From contig CM054112.1 in assembly GCA_028673005.1 (NCBI GenBank), forward strand, positions 191,057,144-191,121,143: a stretch of DNA of 64,000 bases, given 5' to 3'. The notes under the pieces are model-generated. The model saw nothing but the letters and a program-made list of their open reading frames with translations, searched no databases and was not told the DNA's origin. This stretch comes from Tanypteryx hageni (taxonomy: Eukaryota; Arthropoda; Insecta; Odonata; Petaluridae). This document shows positions 12,201 to 24,612 of the stretch, piece by piece. The translations under genes were made by a program, and so were the position numbers. How positions within the stretch are numbered: the first letter of the stretch is position 1; the number at the start of each line of letters is the position of its first letter.

Positions 12201-15200
12201 GGAATACATTTTTCCATAATTTATTTACAGGTATTATCTGTGTAAAAATAAGTAAGAACTTATTTATTTAATTTTGTGGATCGTTTTCATGACAATGTAA
12301 TATTCATGTACTGTAAAATGTAAAAAAGTATATGCATATATACAGTACCGTACTTAATTACAGCAACAATTCAGATACCCTTGACTACAAAATTTTTTCG
12401 TCTAAAATTTAGCCAAAATTTCTTTTTAATAATGAATTTGCGGAACAATTCTACGCGTATTCGAAAATCAATGGCCGGAAAATGAATTTTCATTCTTTCA
12501 AGCGTCGCTTGGTTCAAGTGCCGCATTCATAGAGGGATTCTAAGTGATTTTAAAATGCGAATGAAAAATATGCTGCATCGCATTTGCTCCCATTTAATTT
12601 TATGTCAACCTATAGGGAGAGGGGAGGGTTTTGATTTTATATAATAGAAGGATTTGGTCTGGTGCTCCTCCTAAATTAGGGGATATCGTGGTGTGCTCCA
12701 CGGTCTAATAAAGGTTGAGAAACGCTGGTATATGTGGTCTCTTGTGTAAATTACATATAGCCAAGTAGATGTGTTGAGGTTGATACACAAAATTGTTGAG
12801 AGAATTAGCTGTAATTGGTTTTTTATTGCAGTTCATACTGAGTCAAACCAAATATCAGAAATATTTTCTCCTGAAGAGCTTGCTAGAGCGTTCAAAAACG
12901 AATAATTCAGAAGGGAATTATCTAATTAATCTTATGGATGGAATAGAATGAATGATAAATATAATTCCCTTAGCCATAAAACAGCTTATTAAACAAGTTA
13001 CGGGTTAGCCGTCTTCAAGTTTTGATTCGCTCATCTTTGATTATTTTTAGAAATGAGTAATAGACCACCTTTTTGAACTTCGCGAATAATTGGTTCCGGA
13101 AAACTGACGCGAAATGCAAATTCGCGAAGAGAAAGTCCTATTTTCCAATAAGACGCAATGTTATTATAAGAGTATGGTTCCCAGTCAACCTAAATAATTC
13201 ACTTTTTTATCATAAATAATTCAGTTTAACAGAAAATAAAAGAAACGTTACAGAAACGTAACAGCAAATGAAAACCTTGCATCTTAAAGTGAAAAAATTC
13301 TTTTAATTATCTTAAAAACGCGTAATAGCAAATTAAAACCCAGCATTACAAAACGATTACACTTCTTTTGGCAATTTAAATTGATGACCTACTGAAATGG
13401 AATGTTGAGTACGTGATGCACGGACGTCTTAAGTTCTGCAACAAACATTTCCAAGCCACAAAAAACACTAGCAAGCACGCGAAGTTCAAAAAGGTGGTGT
13501 ATAGAACCCGCAGTTCCACTGCAGGAAGTTTCGGGAAGCGACAAGAGATTTTACTTGTTGATATATGTGAACATTGACAATCAACATCAAAACAGAGAAT
13601 TTTGATAAATTTAATTGTTGCTTGCGAAAAATTCTCTATGATCTTTGGTTGTCCATACGATTTTACCGTCCCTATAATGTACCTATACAGTGCTTTTACT
13701 GCGAGCCGTGCCTCATGTCACAGTCCCATATTTGGAGTGGGGTTTCTCAGTAGCATTATTGAAAGTTCAACTTTTAAGGTTAACGCATGTAAAAGTGGGC
13801 CCACCCGGACAGAAACTCAATTTCTATTATGTATAATATGATGAGTGAATCGGGTAGATCCTGACATCGTATTTTGTTCTGCGATATTAATAAGAATCTT
13901 TCTCTTATCCACTTTGCGGTCTTCGTTACAATAGTTGGAAAACTTCAAAATTGATTAATTCACATTTGTAAAATGAAAATTAATCTATTTTGCTTTTATG
14001 AATGAGATAGTTTTATAGCCCGGTGGCTATTTTAAAACTTACTTCATTACTTTACGTTTCTCAATCAAACCGCTCGAGCATTGAAGCGCTATTAATTGCA
14101 ATCTCGGCTCAGCGGCCTATTTAAACCGAAATTCGCCTCAAATGAAACCTTCGGTTGAGAGATTAATAAAAGCCAGCAAGTCGTACAAATGATAATGGAG
14201 CTTATGCTCTGTGGCGTGATTACCTTGTAATGAAGCTGTGGAAAAGCAGGACGACAGTTACTGAATACCTTCTTATTAAAGAGAGAAAAGCCATTTTTGA
14301 TTATCGCGAAAATTTGAGCGAACAATAAAAATCAGAACAAAAAGATTATCGACTTCTAGTAAACCATCCTAACAATTGTTTTTATGAAGGAGTGAAAATT
14401 ATTTAGCTTGTTATTGCGATGGGAGACTGCAATAACTCGAATAATCAGTGTTTCAATCATTTTAACATAGGAATAGTTAGTTTTCAAAGGAAGAGAAATC
14501 AGATTTAAACTTAATTGTGTGAGAAAATTGTAATTTGGTATCAGTGACCAATTAAACGCAACCAGAGTAAGTGAAATGATTTTACTTTCAATATAAATTA
14601 ATAGTTATTTGCTAGCTCATAAATTCTACAAGGTTTTTGTTATTTTAATTGGTAGAATCTGTTTTTTCTAGAAAAACATATGTAATGCATTCATAACAAC
14701 ATTTACCTTTCCCACTAAGTCTTGATTGAAAACATCAGATCGCCACAATTTTAATACTAAACTTTGAAATTACCGGTCCTTTTTTAAAGTTTCATATCTT
14801 CGATAATTTAGTATAAACTTCGTAATTATCCGTTAATCTGATGCTCGCGTAAAACTAAAATAAAGAGGGCGTGTGACCGTACAGTGAGTGTTGCAGCCAT
14901 TCGAGGCGCTTTTTGCCTTCCACTCTATTGTCACACCATACCGTTCCCGTTTTTCCCATAGGTCCGTACGAATCTCTGATAGTCGTATTGCTTCGTGTTT
15001 TTCCTAGTTTCTAGTCTCATTTGTAGCGCATATACAATCGCCGGCGGTCTTATTATTCCCCCAAATGTTGCCTTGTTCTAACTAGGCCAGAGGCGTGCCA
15101 GTCTACGTCCTGCGGGAAGATTTTGCACGACCCGCGAATCTAATGAAAAAGCGACCTGCGATATTTAATACGAGTAATTTTTTATTTTTAATGAAAATCA

Positions 15201-18200
15201 TAGTCATGAAACGTTGTCTGGAGTATTTTCGAAGTCAAAAACATTAATTACACTTGATTTTCACATTTATAATAGCACAATAATAATAAAAAATTGAAGC
15301 TATAAGCAACACTGACGGATAGTTGAAGACTAAATAAATTAATGATGAAATGGCGATGTCTTGGTTTCTCAGAATTGCAGTTCCCGCTGGATTTGAGCTG
15401 TGTGGGTCGAGATCATCCCTTCCTAGACAGGGACTCTTTGCAGGCATTGTTCAGGCGCCTCCACACACTCAACCACTGTTCAAGAATTGGATGCAATGCC
15501 ACCAGCGGGGTGCCAATGTCAGGTGGTGCAATGGTGGTCCAGCTGGCTTCAAGGGGAACGGAAGGTACCCTCCCCATTGTCGAGAGCACAGACTCCCGAG
15601 AAGAAATTGCAGCGAGAAGGGAATCTGTGAGTTTCAATTTATCGGCGTAATTTATTTGGCATACTTATTGAGTTATACTAAAATTTTGAAGACAAATGAC
15701 AGTAAGTTCTATACACAGGTAGCCCTCGATTTACGGGATAGACGTGTTCCTGTAAACCACCGTTTATATTGAAGTCATGTAAATCGAATCCTATTTTCCT
15801 GCATACCTAGTGCATTATAAAAGGGATATGTTCTTTTTTCACGATATTTTTGGCAAATAAATTAAAATGCATATAGAGTATACAGAAACCGTATAGAAAT
15901 AATTGTTTACTTTAATAATAAATATTAATAATTAATATAAATTATTAATAATAAAATTTAACGGAAATGTTTTTGTGCCTAATTTTCAATCCAAACGATC
16001 TCTCCATATTATCCATTGCCTTATCTATAATTGAATCTACTTGCACGTAATGGTGTCCCTTTTTGAGCACGCTCAAGATTTTTTTCCATTCATTTGAATT
16101 AATGATTCTTGCCGTTCAATAAAATAAATCGAGTATTCTCGGAATTTTACTTAGCCGTTCACCAACATCATAGCGCCTCAACGCGTCTAGTTTAACTTCT
16201 AAATTAACATTTTCTACTTTACTTTGGTGAAGAAACTACCACATCATCTGCTGGACGTTTTTCACTCTTTTTAAAATAATTAATTAAAATTTTTCAAATA
16301 ATTTTCGCGGCATTAAAAATGACTCATCAAAACAAGGTGATGCGGCATCTGGCCGAGTAACGCGTTGTTCACCGCAGAACAGCTGTTACATATGCAAGCG
16401 CAAATATATGGCTAATTTTTAAAATTTTTGTTCGCATATCAAATCGCATTAAAACCAATTTCGAACATGTAAATTAATTCATGTTTCCTATAATATTAAT
16501 CGCGTATAAGTGAATTAGCATTAATCAAGCTTATCTCGAGGACTCGAATGGTTTAATAAATAGTATTATTTCAAATAATATTATTATTGCCGGAGTTATT
16601 TGTTGATAAATAATAATGTCTGCTACCTTCACAAACAGGGTTAACAGGTTATAATTGTTTAATCTGATGTCCAAAAGCCACAAAATCTCACCCAGTTCAA
16701 CATAAAAAAATCAAACCTTCTTTTGGCGGTATAATTAACTTTTAAATATTTATTTAAGCTATTCGATTTCTCGATAACCATTTCAGCGTTGTGGTTTGTC
16801 GAGTCGTGTGCCCAGCAGAGATCTCGGAGATGAGGAGGAAGAGGTTGAAGTTCGCAAAACAGGACACAATCTCCCGACCCCTCCACCAGCCCCCCACCCC
16901 AGGAGGAGGGTTCTCTCGGGGAAAGGGGGTGGTCTAGGGGTGGAAGAAGAGGAAGAGGATGAAGAGGAGGAAGTGCAGTGTGCCCTTAGTGACAACTGGG
17001 CATTTGAGCCCGGACCACGGAGGTGGTCAAGGGTAGAGAGTGGTGAAGCTAGAGGTGAGCTTTCCTAATAAGATGAACTATTTTATATGATTGAGATTTG
17101 ATCTATTATTGTCAGTTGAGGTATGAGCCATGTGATCACCATATCAAAGAGTTTCATTGTAAATTATGAATAAAAACTTCAATAAAATTCTTAGGCTATA
17201 ATTCTTCATGGTTTGCCTTTCTTATTCTGATGCCTTTGTCAAAAAATCGAAATTTCTCCAGTAATATTTGAAAGTTACTTTTCCTTTGAATGAATTATAC
17301 ACATTTTATTTTCATCAGAAAAATCGAATGTCATGTCAACTTAAGATAAATTGGTATTAACAGGAAGTGAAGACTCTCTGGATGAACGATGGGGTGGAGA
17401 GTCAGGTGCTGAAGCAACTGAAGAGACTGAGGAAAATAGGTCTAGGGAAGGAGTAGAATCAGCTGAAACCAGCGTTGCCTCTGTTATTAGTCGTGATAGT
17501 TTAGATGAGGTATGTCAAAGTAAATATTCTGCTTTACTTTATTTGATATTTAAATCAATAAAATTAAAATATATAGACATTTGACACATACATTTGCATG
17601 CATATTGTATACTTACTTATATCTAAACATATGTGTAAAAATCAAAGTTAAATTCTGCTGAAATGCATTCCAGAATGAATCAATTTTAGCATCAGTTTTT
17701 GTACAAAATCAATGTTACTTTCTCCTTATTTCACTAATTACTATAATTTTGTAATAATAGATGAATATGTTTATATTTTAAAATTATTTTGGAAAATTCA
17801 TGGTAAACATAAATACTGAATCATCAATGATGTAAATAAGCTTATTTATTGCATATAAATTATGTTAAAATCAGAATGAATTTAATATTGCTGGAAGTAA
17901 TGAGGAAGTTAATTTCATCTCATATATTGTACCCACTTTTTTAATCACAAACACATGGGTTTTATCTGTCTGTTATTTGGATTTTATATTTATAGTCATA
18001 GTTTTATTCCCATTTTTGGTATGAAGTTTAAAACATACAACGTTCCATGAATTAAAAATCTTTCTTTTGATGTTGTATAGCAAACAAATACAGTTGATGA
18101 AGGGGTCAAGACAGCTCCAGTCTCAGCTACAAACACCTTCCATCGTTCCGGTAGTGAGAGGATAAAAGAAGGGGCACGAGCGCTGCTAAGGAGAATGGAA

Positions 18201-20801
18201 AGCTTTAAGGGAGGGGTGGGTGTAGGTGGAGGAGGCAGTGGAGGGTGGAGGCGGAGGAAGAGAAGGGGAGCTGGATCCGAAGATGGAGGAGTGGACTTCA
18301 TTAGCGGACCGCAGGTATCACATTATTCTCACAAAAAATTCTTTTTTGAGATTTTAGTGAAATGTAACTCTTGCATTTTCCATTAAATAATTCCTAATTT
18401 TTTAATGTTGATATACCTATGCGCAGATTTGTTCTATGGTACATTGTTTTGCCTTTCTGAATTTTTTCTTTATTCTTTCAAGGTTCAGGATCCTGAGTCA
18501 ATGCAGCAGAAGGTGCGGGAACTAAACTGTGTTGATGTTTCTCCAACTAATGGGGAGGCACTTGTTGGCGGCAGCTCGGCCTCACCGGAAGCATCTTCAG
18601 GAAAAGAAGCACGTAAGCTGCTAAGACGTCTTAGGCAGAGGACGCTTTCATCCGAGGATGGAAGGACAGGAGCATTATCGGATTCTGAATGTCACACCTT
18701 CTCTTCAGCCACTCCGCGATGGCAACAGCTCTTGATGAAGAGCACCTACTCAATTCAACCATCAGAAAGGAGGCTTGAGGTATGAGCTGGTGAAACATCC
18801 CATTCCTGATATTTTTAATGACAACCCAAGAGTGAAATGGCATTTTTTATGCTGAGATTTTGAATGTCATCAAATTTTAGTACATTCAAGTATTAGCATA
18901 TTTTTGTAATTATTAGTTTTAAAATTCTTTATTTGCCCATATATAATGTGCACTCTTTTATGTAAAATGACTTTTCCAATTATCTACTGTGGATTATATT
19001 CGCATACTTTCAATTTCACCTACCTACAAGTCTAGGGATGATGAAGATTTATTTGAAGATGAACAATTAGCTTATTAAACCTTCCTATGAATTTTGTAAA
19101 ACTGTAATTATTAATAAAAAGTTTTCCAATCTTCTTAATATAAATTTTGTTTTTTCTTAAATTCCACATTTGAAAATTGGGGTGCACATTATATTTGACC
19201 AAATATGGTAGAAGGAGCTTAAGTTATTCACATATTGTATCATTACCAGATGTATATTTCTTTTCTGTTTTAATCTGAGGAAAATGAATGTGGCCTATTT
19301 TTTACTACTTCTACATCTCATTATAGGAACATGATCCAGTTCCCAAGTCCACTTCATTAATCAAACAGAGATACAAATCACGACGTGCTGCAAGTTTGAA
19401 CCTTGGATCAAATACCAAACCCTATCGTGAAAGTTTGTCATTGGGGAGAGATGACAAGGAAGCAATGAAAGCTAGCAGTAAATTTGAGGATAAAATAATG
19501 ATAATTAAGGGAGAAGAGGTTGTCACGAGGGCACGTCCTGGTAGAAGGTGGCTCGAGGAAGGCACCGGTGACCGAGGAAGTTTTTATGACAATGTCCCTG
19601 TGGTGATACTGAATAAAAGTTATCGAGAGGAGGCCAGTGCAGGATTGGAATCACATGTCGAGGAATCCTTAGATACTTCTATACCAAAGAAATGGTGAGG
19701 ATATGTGCATTGTCACAATTATTACCGTATTTACATTGTGAGTTTGATTACTGATGATAACTAGTATTTGATTGTTTAAACTGTATCACATCCTAGTTCA
19801 GGAGTTGATAATTTTTTTTTATGCCAATCTTTTTGAATAGTGATTCTTATAATAAAAGACATTCAAAATGTGATTCAGGATAGTAACAATTAAAATAAAA
19901 TAAAAATTATTTTTAGATTAAAAAATACTGTATATACCCACATATAAGCCACACTATTTTACATCATATTTTACATTTACAAAATGAAAATGCGACTTGT
20001 ATTGTAGGAAAATAAATTGGACATTTCTAAAATATGAGATAACCGTTATTTTGCCACTTAATGGCTTTCATGAGTCAATACACAGTATATAACTCATAAA
20101 AACATTACATAATCATCAAAAAAATAAAAAATGAAATTAAATAATATTACTAATGATGTAATCGCAAACATTTCATTTTGCCAGCAATCATTGCACAGCC
20201 CAAGTCTATCTGTTTTCAAGGAATCATCACAGTTTGGTGTCATATTCTGATAATTCTATCTGGCAAAACTTTCTAGTGATGTTGCTTTTGGTTTGGAAGT
20301 TAGTTTAATTTCTCTTCTTTCTGTAGTTTCTTTATTTATAAACAAATGTTTATGGGGAGGGAAATCTGTGTATTCAAACTGCATGCTTCAGCATTCTTAC
20401 TGCATGCCACTTGTAAATTCATAAATAAAGACACTAATATCAATATAAATGCAAGGACCTATATTAACCCTCTAACCACACATCCCACCTTTTCTGTGTA
20501 GAGCATATTTGAGTAAAATACAACATATCCCACAATTTTCACATGCCAATCTCTTTTGCCAGTATTGTCCTTTGCATCCCAGGATAAGAATATATTGCTG
20601 ATCAGATCCAGATAATTTACCAAAATCCATTATTATTATAAATTGTAATAATATTTATAAATACTTATGTACAGCTGACTACTTATTAGTGGTCTGTAGT
20701 ACAGGCAGTTCTCAACTTACGTATTTCCGACTTTGCATATAGGTTCATCGCCGGGAACATTTTCTATTTATAAATATAAAATTTATTCTAATATCACTAT
20801 A

Positions 20802-20875
<74 letters not shown>

Positions 20876-23800
20876 CTAAAGGAAAAGAAAAGGTAGTGAT
20901 GAGGGTGGCAACAAGGTGTTGAGGGAAGCCCAGCGGACACTCACCAAGTTGAGGACCAAGCTGGCAGGCTGCTGGGGGCGTCGAAGAGACACGTAAAACA
21001 CACGAACACAAAAACACACGCAAGCTTATCGGGCCTAAGCCCTTCTTCAGCGAAAGAGTAACGTAAAGTGACACACTGGGCGGGGAATGACAGGGTAATG
21101 TGGGAAGGTTGATGATTGGAGGAGGTGGGGAGTAGGAGGGGTGGATAGCCAATAAAGAGGGAGTGTGATGAGGTAGAGTCCGAATAGTTACAAAGTAACA
21201 AGGAAACATTGTAAGGGGGATAATAGGGTTAGCGGAGGTTGAGGCCAGGCGGAGAGAAAGAGTCGAGAAGATGGATATGTGCTAGTTCCCAGTGTCGGAG
21301 AAGGGGGGCAGGAGTGTCATAGGGTAAAGCGCGAATAATCCTAACATTGTAGCAACTATTAAAGGGAACATTGTGGGTATTAGCATGTAATGCAACTGGG
21401 AGGGGGCGTCTGAGAGAAACGCTATTCCGGTGACCGTTCATTCGGATGTTTAACGGATTGCTGGTGAGGCCTACGTAAAACGCGGGACAAAGGGTGCAGG
21501 TAAGGAGGTAAATGACGTTACGGGTGGTGCAGTTGCTTCTGGAGGTGATGGGGTAGGTGATGTTGGTGGAGGGACTCGAGAAAGAAGATGATGGTAGGTG
21601 GATAGGGCAAGTGAGGCAGCGAGGTTTTCCGCAGGGGTGGGAACCTATTGCAAGAAGCGTGGTAGAAGTGGGAAGATCCTTCCTCCACAAGATATTTCCC
21701 AAATTTGGGGGCCGGCGGAAGGAGAGGAGCGGAGGATTGGCAAAAAGGTTGATAAAGAAGGACTGATGGGAGGAAGAGGTAAGAATTGGGTGGGCAGCAT
21801 GAAGGATTGTTTTGAGAGCTTCGTGGATACCAGGATGGAAAAGTGTCGTAAGAGTGAGTGGAGGGGTAGATGCAGGAATAGTGGGTGTGTGAGGATGAGA
21901 TCCAATGTGGGTAGGCGTCATCGCCCTATGGATCTGTTCGCGGACCAAGACTGGAGGGTAACCACGTTTGAGAAGAGCATCCTCGAGGACAGAGTAATAC
22001 TCTAGAAGGGATGCTCTATCGGAACAAAGCCTCCATCCTCGACGAGCAAGGGCATAGGGGATAGAGGTTTTGGTATGAAGGGGATGGCAGCTATCAAAGT
22101 GGAGGTATTGGAGGCTGTTGGTGGGTTTGATGTGAACACAGGTGCGGATTTGGCTGTCTTGAAGGTAAATATCGACATCCAAGAATGTGATGTGGGAGGT
22201 AGAGGATTGGTGGGTGAAGGACAGTGAAGGATGGGAGGAGAGACGCGAGAGAAAGGAAAGGAGAGAGTCAGGTCCATGCGTCCAAATGAGGAAGACATCG
22301 TCGATGTATCTCAGCCACAAAAGTGGTCTGAGTGGAACGTTGAGGAAGAGTCTTTCCCATTCTCCAAGGTAGCAATTGGCGTATGAAGGCGCCATTCGGG
22401 TGCCCATCGCAGTGCCTCTAATTTGAAGGTAGTGACGACCATCGAAAGAGAAGTTGTTCAATTTGAGCACCATTGCTGCCAAGTCTAATAAGAAATGGGA
22501 GGAAGGTCTTGCGTCGGGTGGTCTTGAGTCCAGGAGTTTACTAAGGGCAGAGAGTCCATCATCGTGGGGGATGTTTGTGTAGAGGGAACAGACATCGATA
22601 GTGGCCAAAATGGTATTGGGTGGGAGAGGAAAGGGGAGGTGTTTGAGACGTTTGAGAAAGTGGTTAGTGTCTTGGATGAAGGAAGGGAATTGACGAATGA
22701 GAGGTTGTAGGTGGGAGTCAACGAAGGCGGAGATGCGTTCTGTAGGGGAATTAAAGCTGGCAACAATGGGGCGGCCGGGGATGTTGGGTTTATGGATTTT
22801 AGGGAGAAGGTAGAATGTGGGTGTGCGGGGTTTGTTGGGGATCATTAGAGCAATGGCGGAATCGGAAAGGCCTTCCTGTTTGCCTGAGGAATGAAGATAG
22901 GACGAAATTTGGTAGGAGTGGTGGTCTGTGGGGTTGGAAGTAAGGTGATGGTAAGAGGTTTCGTCAGAAAGTTGGCGCTCGGCTTCCTCGTTATATTTGG
23001 CGCGATCCATCACAACCGTGGTGGTGCCCTTGTCGGCAGGGAGGATGATGATATGGTCAAGATGTTTGAGTGTGGAAATGGCATGCCTTTCACGTCTGGT
23101 AAGATTATCTGTATGGTCGATAAGATCGGAAAAGTTAGGTTGGGAGATTCTGGAAAGGATATAATTGAGGTATTGTTCGACCGGGTGTAGGGAAGGAAGG
23201 GTGGGTGGAATGTATTGGGAAGGAGGTTTGAAGATGGAAAAGGTAGGTGGGAGGCCGGGAGGGAGTTTTGGGTTGGCAGAGGTGAGAGAGTCTTCTTTGG
23301 GAGGGTTAGTTTTTAGACGTAGTGTGCGGGCAAAGGACTGGACGTCGGCAAGGAGGCGAAAATGATCAAATTTGGTGGTGGGACAAAAGGAAAGGCCGCG
23401 TGAGAGGAGTTCATTCTCGGCAGGGGTAAGTACGTGGGAGGAAAGGTTCAAGACTTCATCTGGTTGGCAAGATGAAGAGGTGGTGGCAGGAGTGTGCGAA
23501 AAATATGAGCGCTTCAAAGGTTTGCGGGTTAGGAAAGTGTGGGTCTTTTTCAGGATATGAAGTGATGGTGGCGTTGGGAATCCCAGGAGGTCCGCAAGAC
23601 AGGGAGTTTGACCGATGAGTGGCGGGGAAGGAGGTGGTTTGTTGACCTCGCCAGCTGTTATGAATGGAAGGGGAAGACCAAGTTTGAGGTGCCGGACGCA
23701 AAGCAGAGAGAGTTTACGGAGAAGTCTGTTGCGATGTGCGGTGATATCATTAGACGCTTGAAGGAAAGCGGCACGAAGGTCGGATATGGATTGCGAAGAA

Positions 23801-24542
23801 TGACGAAGATAAAGAACGAGAGATTTACAATTAGCGAAGTGGGAGTTAGAGAGGGTGGTATAATGGTGTATGGTGGAACGGATAATGTGGATAGAGGCGA
23901 GGTGATACGTGAGGGCTAGGGAAGCGCGTATAGGGGGAGGAAGACCTGAAAGAGGAATTCTGATGGTGAGGCATTTGGGGGTGAGTCCAAGTGCAAGGCA
24001 GGAGTTGAGGAATTCAATCTGGCAGTTGAGGGTAATGTGTCTACGGAGATGATAACGGAGACGGGTCAGTTCCATGGTGGAAGAGAAAGATAAGAGGAAA
24101 AGACGACAGGAAAGAAGCGTAAAGATATAGACAAAAAAGGAGAAAAAAGGACGGTATATATATTAACTAAAGGAAAAGAAAAGGTAGTGATGAGGGTGGC
24201 AACAAGGTGTTGAGGGAAGCCCAGCGGACACTCACCAAGTTGAGGACCAAGCTGGCAGGCTGCTGGGGGCGTCGAAGAGACACGTAAAACACACGAACAC
24301 AAAAACACACGCAAGCTTATCGGGCCTAAGCCCTTCTTCAGCGAAAGAGTAACGTAAAGTGACACACTGGGCGGGGAATGACAGGGTAATGTGGGAAGGT
24401 TGATGATTGGAGGAGGTGGGGAGTAGGAGGGGTGGATAGCCAATAAAGAGGGAGTGTGATGAGGTAGAGTCCGAATAGTTACAAAGTAACAAGGAAACAT
24501 TGTAAGGGGGATAATAGGGTTAGCGGAGGTTGAGGCCAGGCG

Positions 24543-24612
<70 letters not shown>

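Larger units (their letters stand above)
20871..24546 (-). mobile_element. Penelope-like retroelement, apparently intact, - strand
   Basis: Comprises a 2.85-kb uninterrupted ORF, an 86-nt 5' leader, and a 385-bp terminal segment present at both ends (20871-21255 and 24162-24546, offset 3291) with no difference that I could see. Seen on the - strand it is a head-to-tail arrangement: a 5'-truncated copy, a short TA stretch, then one complete copy that ends at a (TA)n tract. This is the usual Penelope structure. Identical ends and an open frame suggest recent insertion. Confidence 0.93.

Noticed and set aside
20745..21209. Frames encoded in the Penelope terminal repeat (86-154 codons)
   Set aside because: Identical copies occur in both repeats because the DNA is duplicated; no protein motif, and they overlap the ribozyme-like region.
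21598..22005. + strand open frames across the Penelope ORF
   Set aside because: They are shadows of the 948-codon - strand frame, produced by its C-rich codons.
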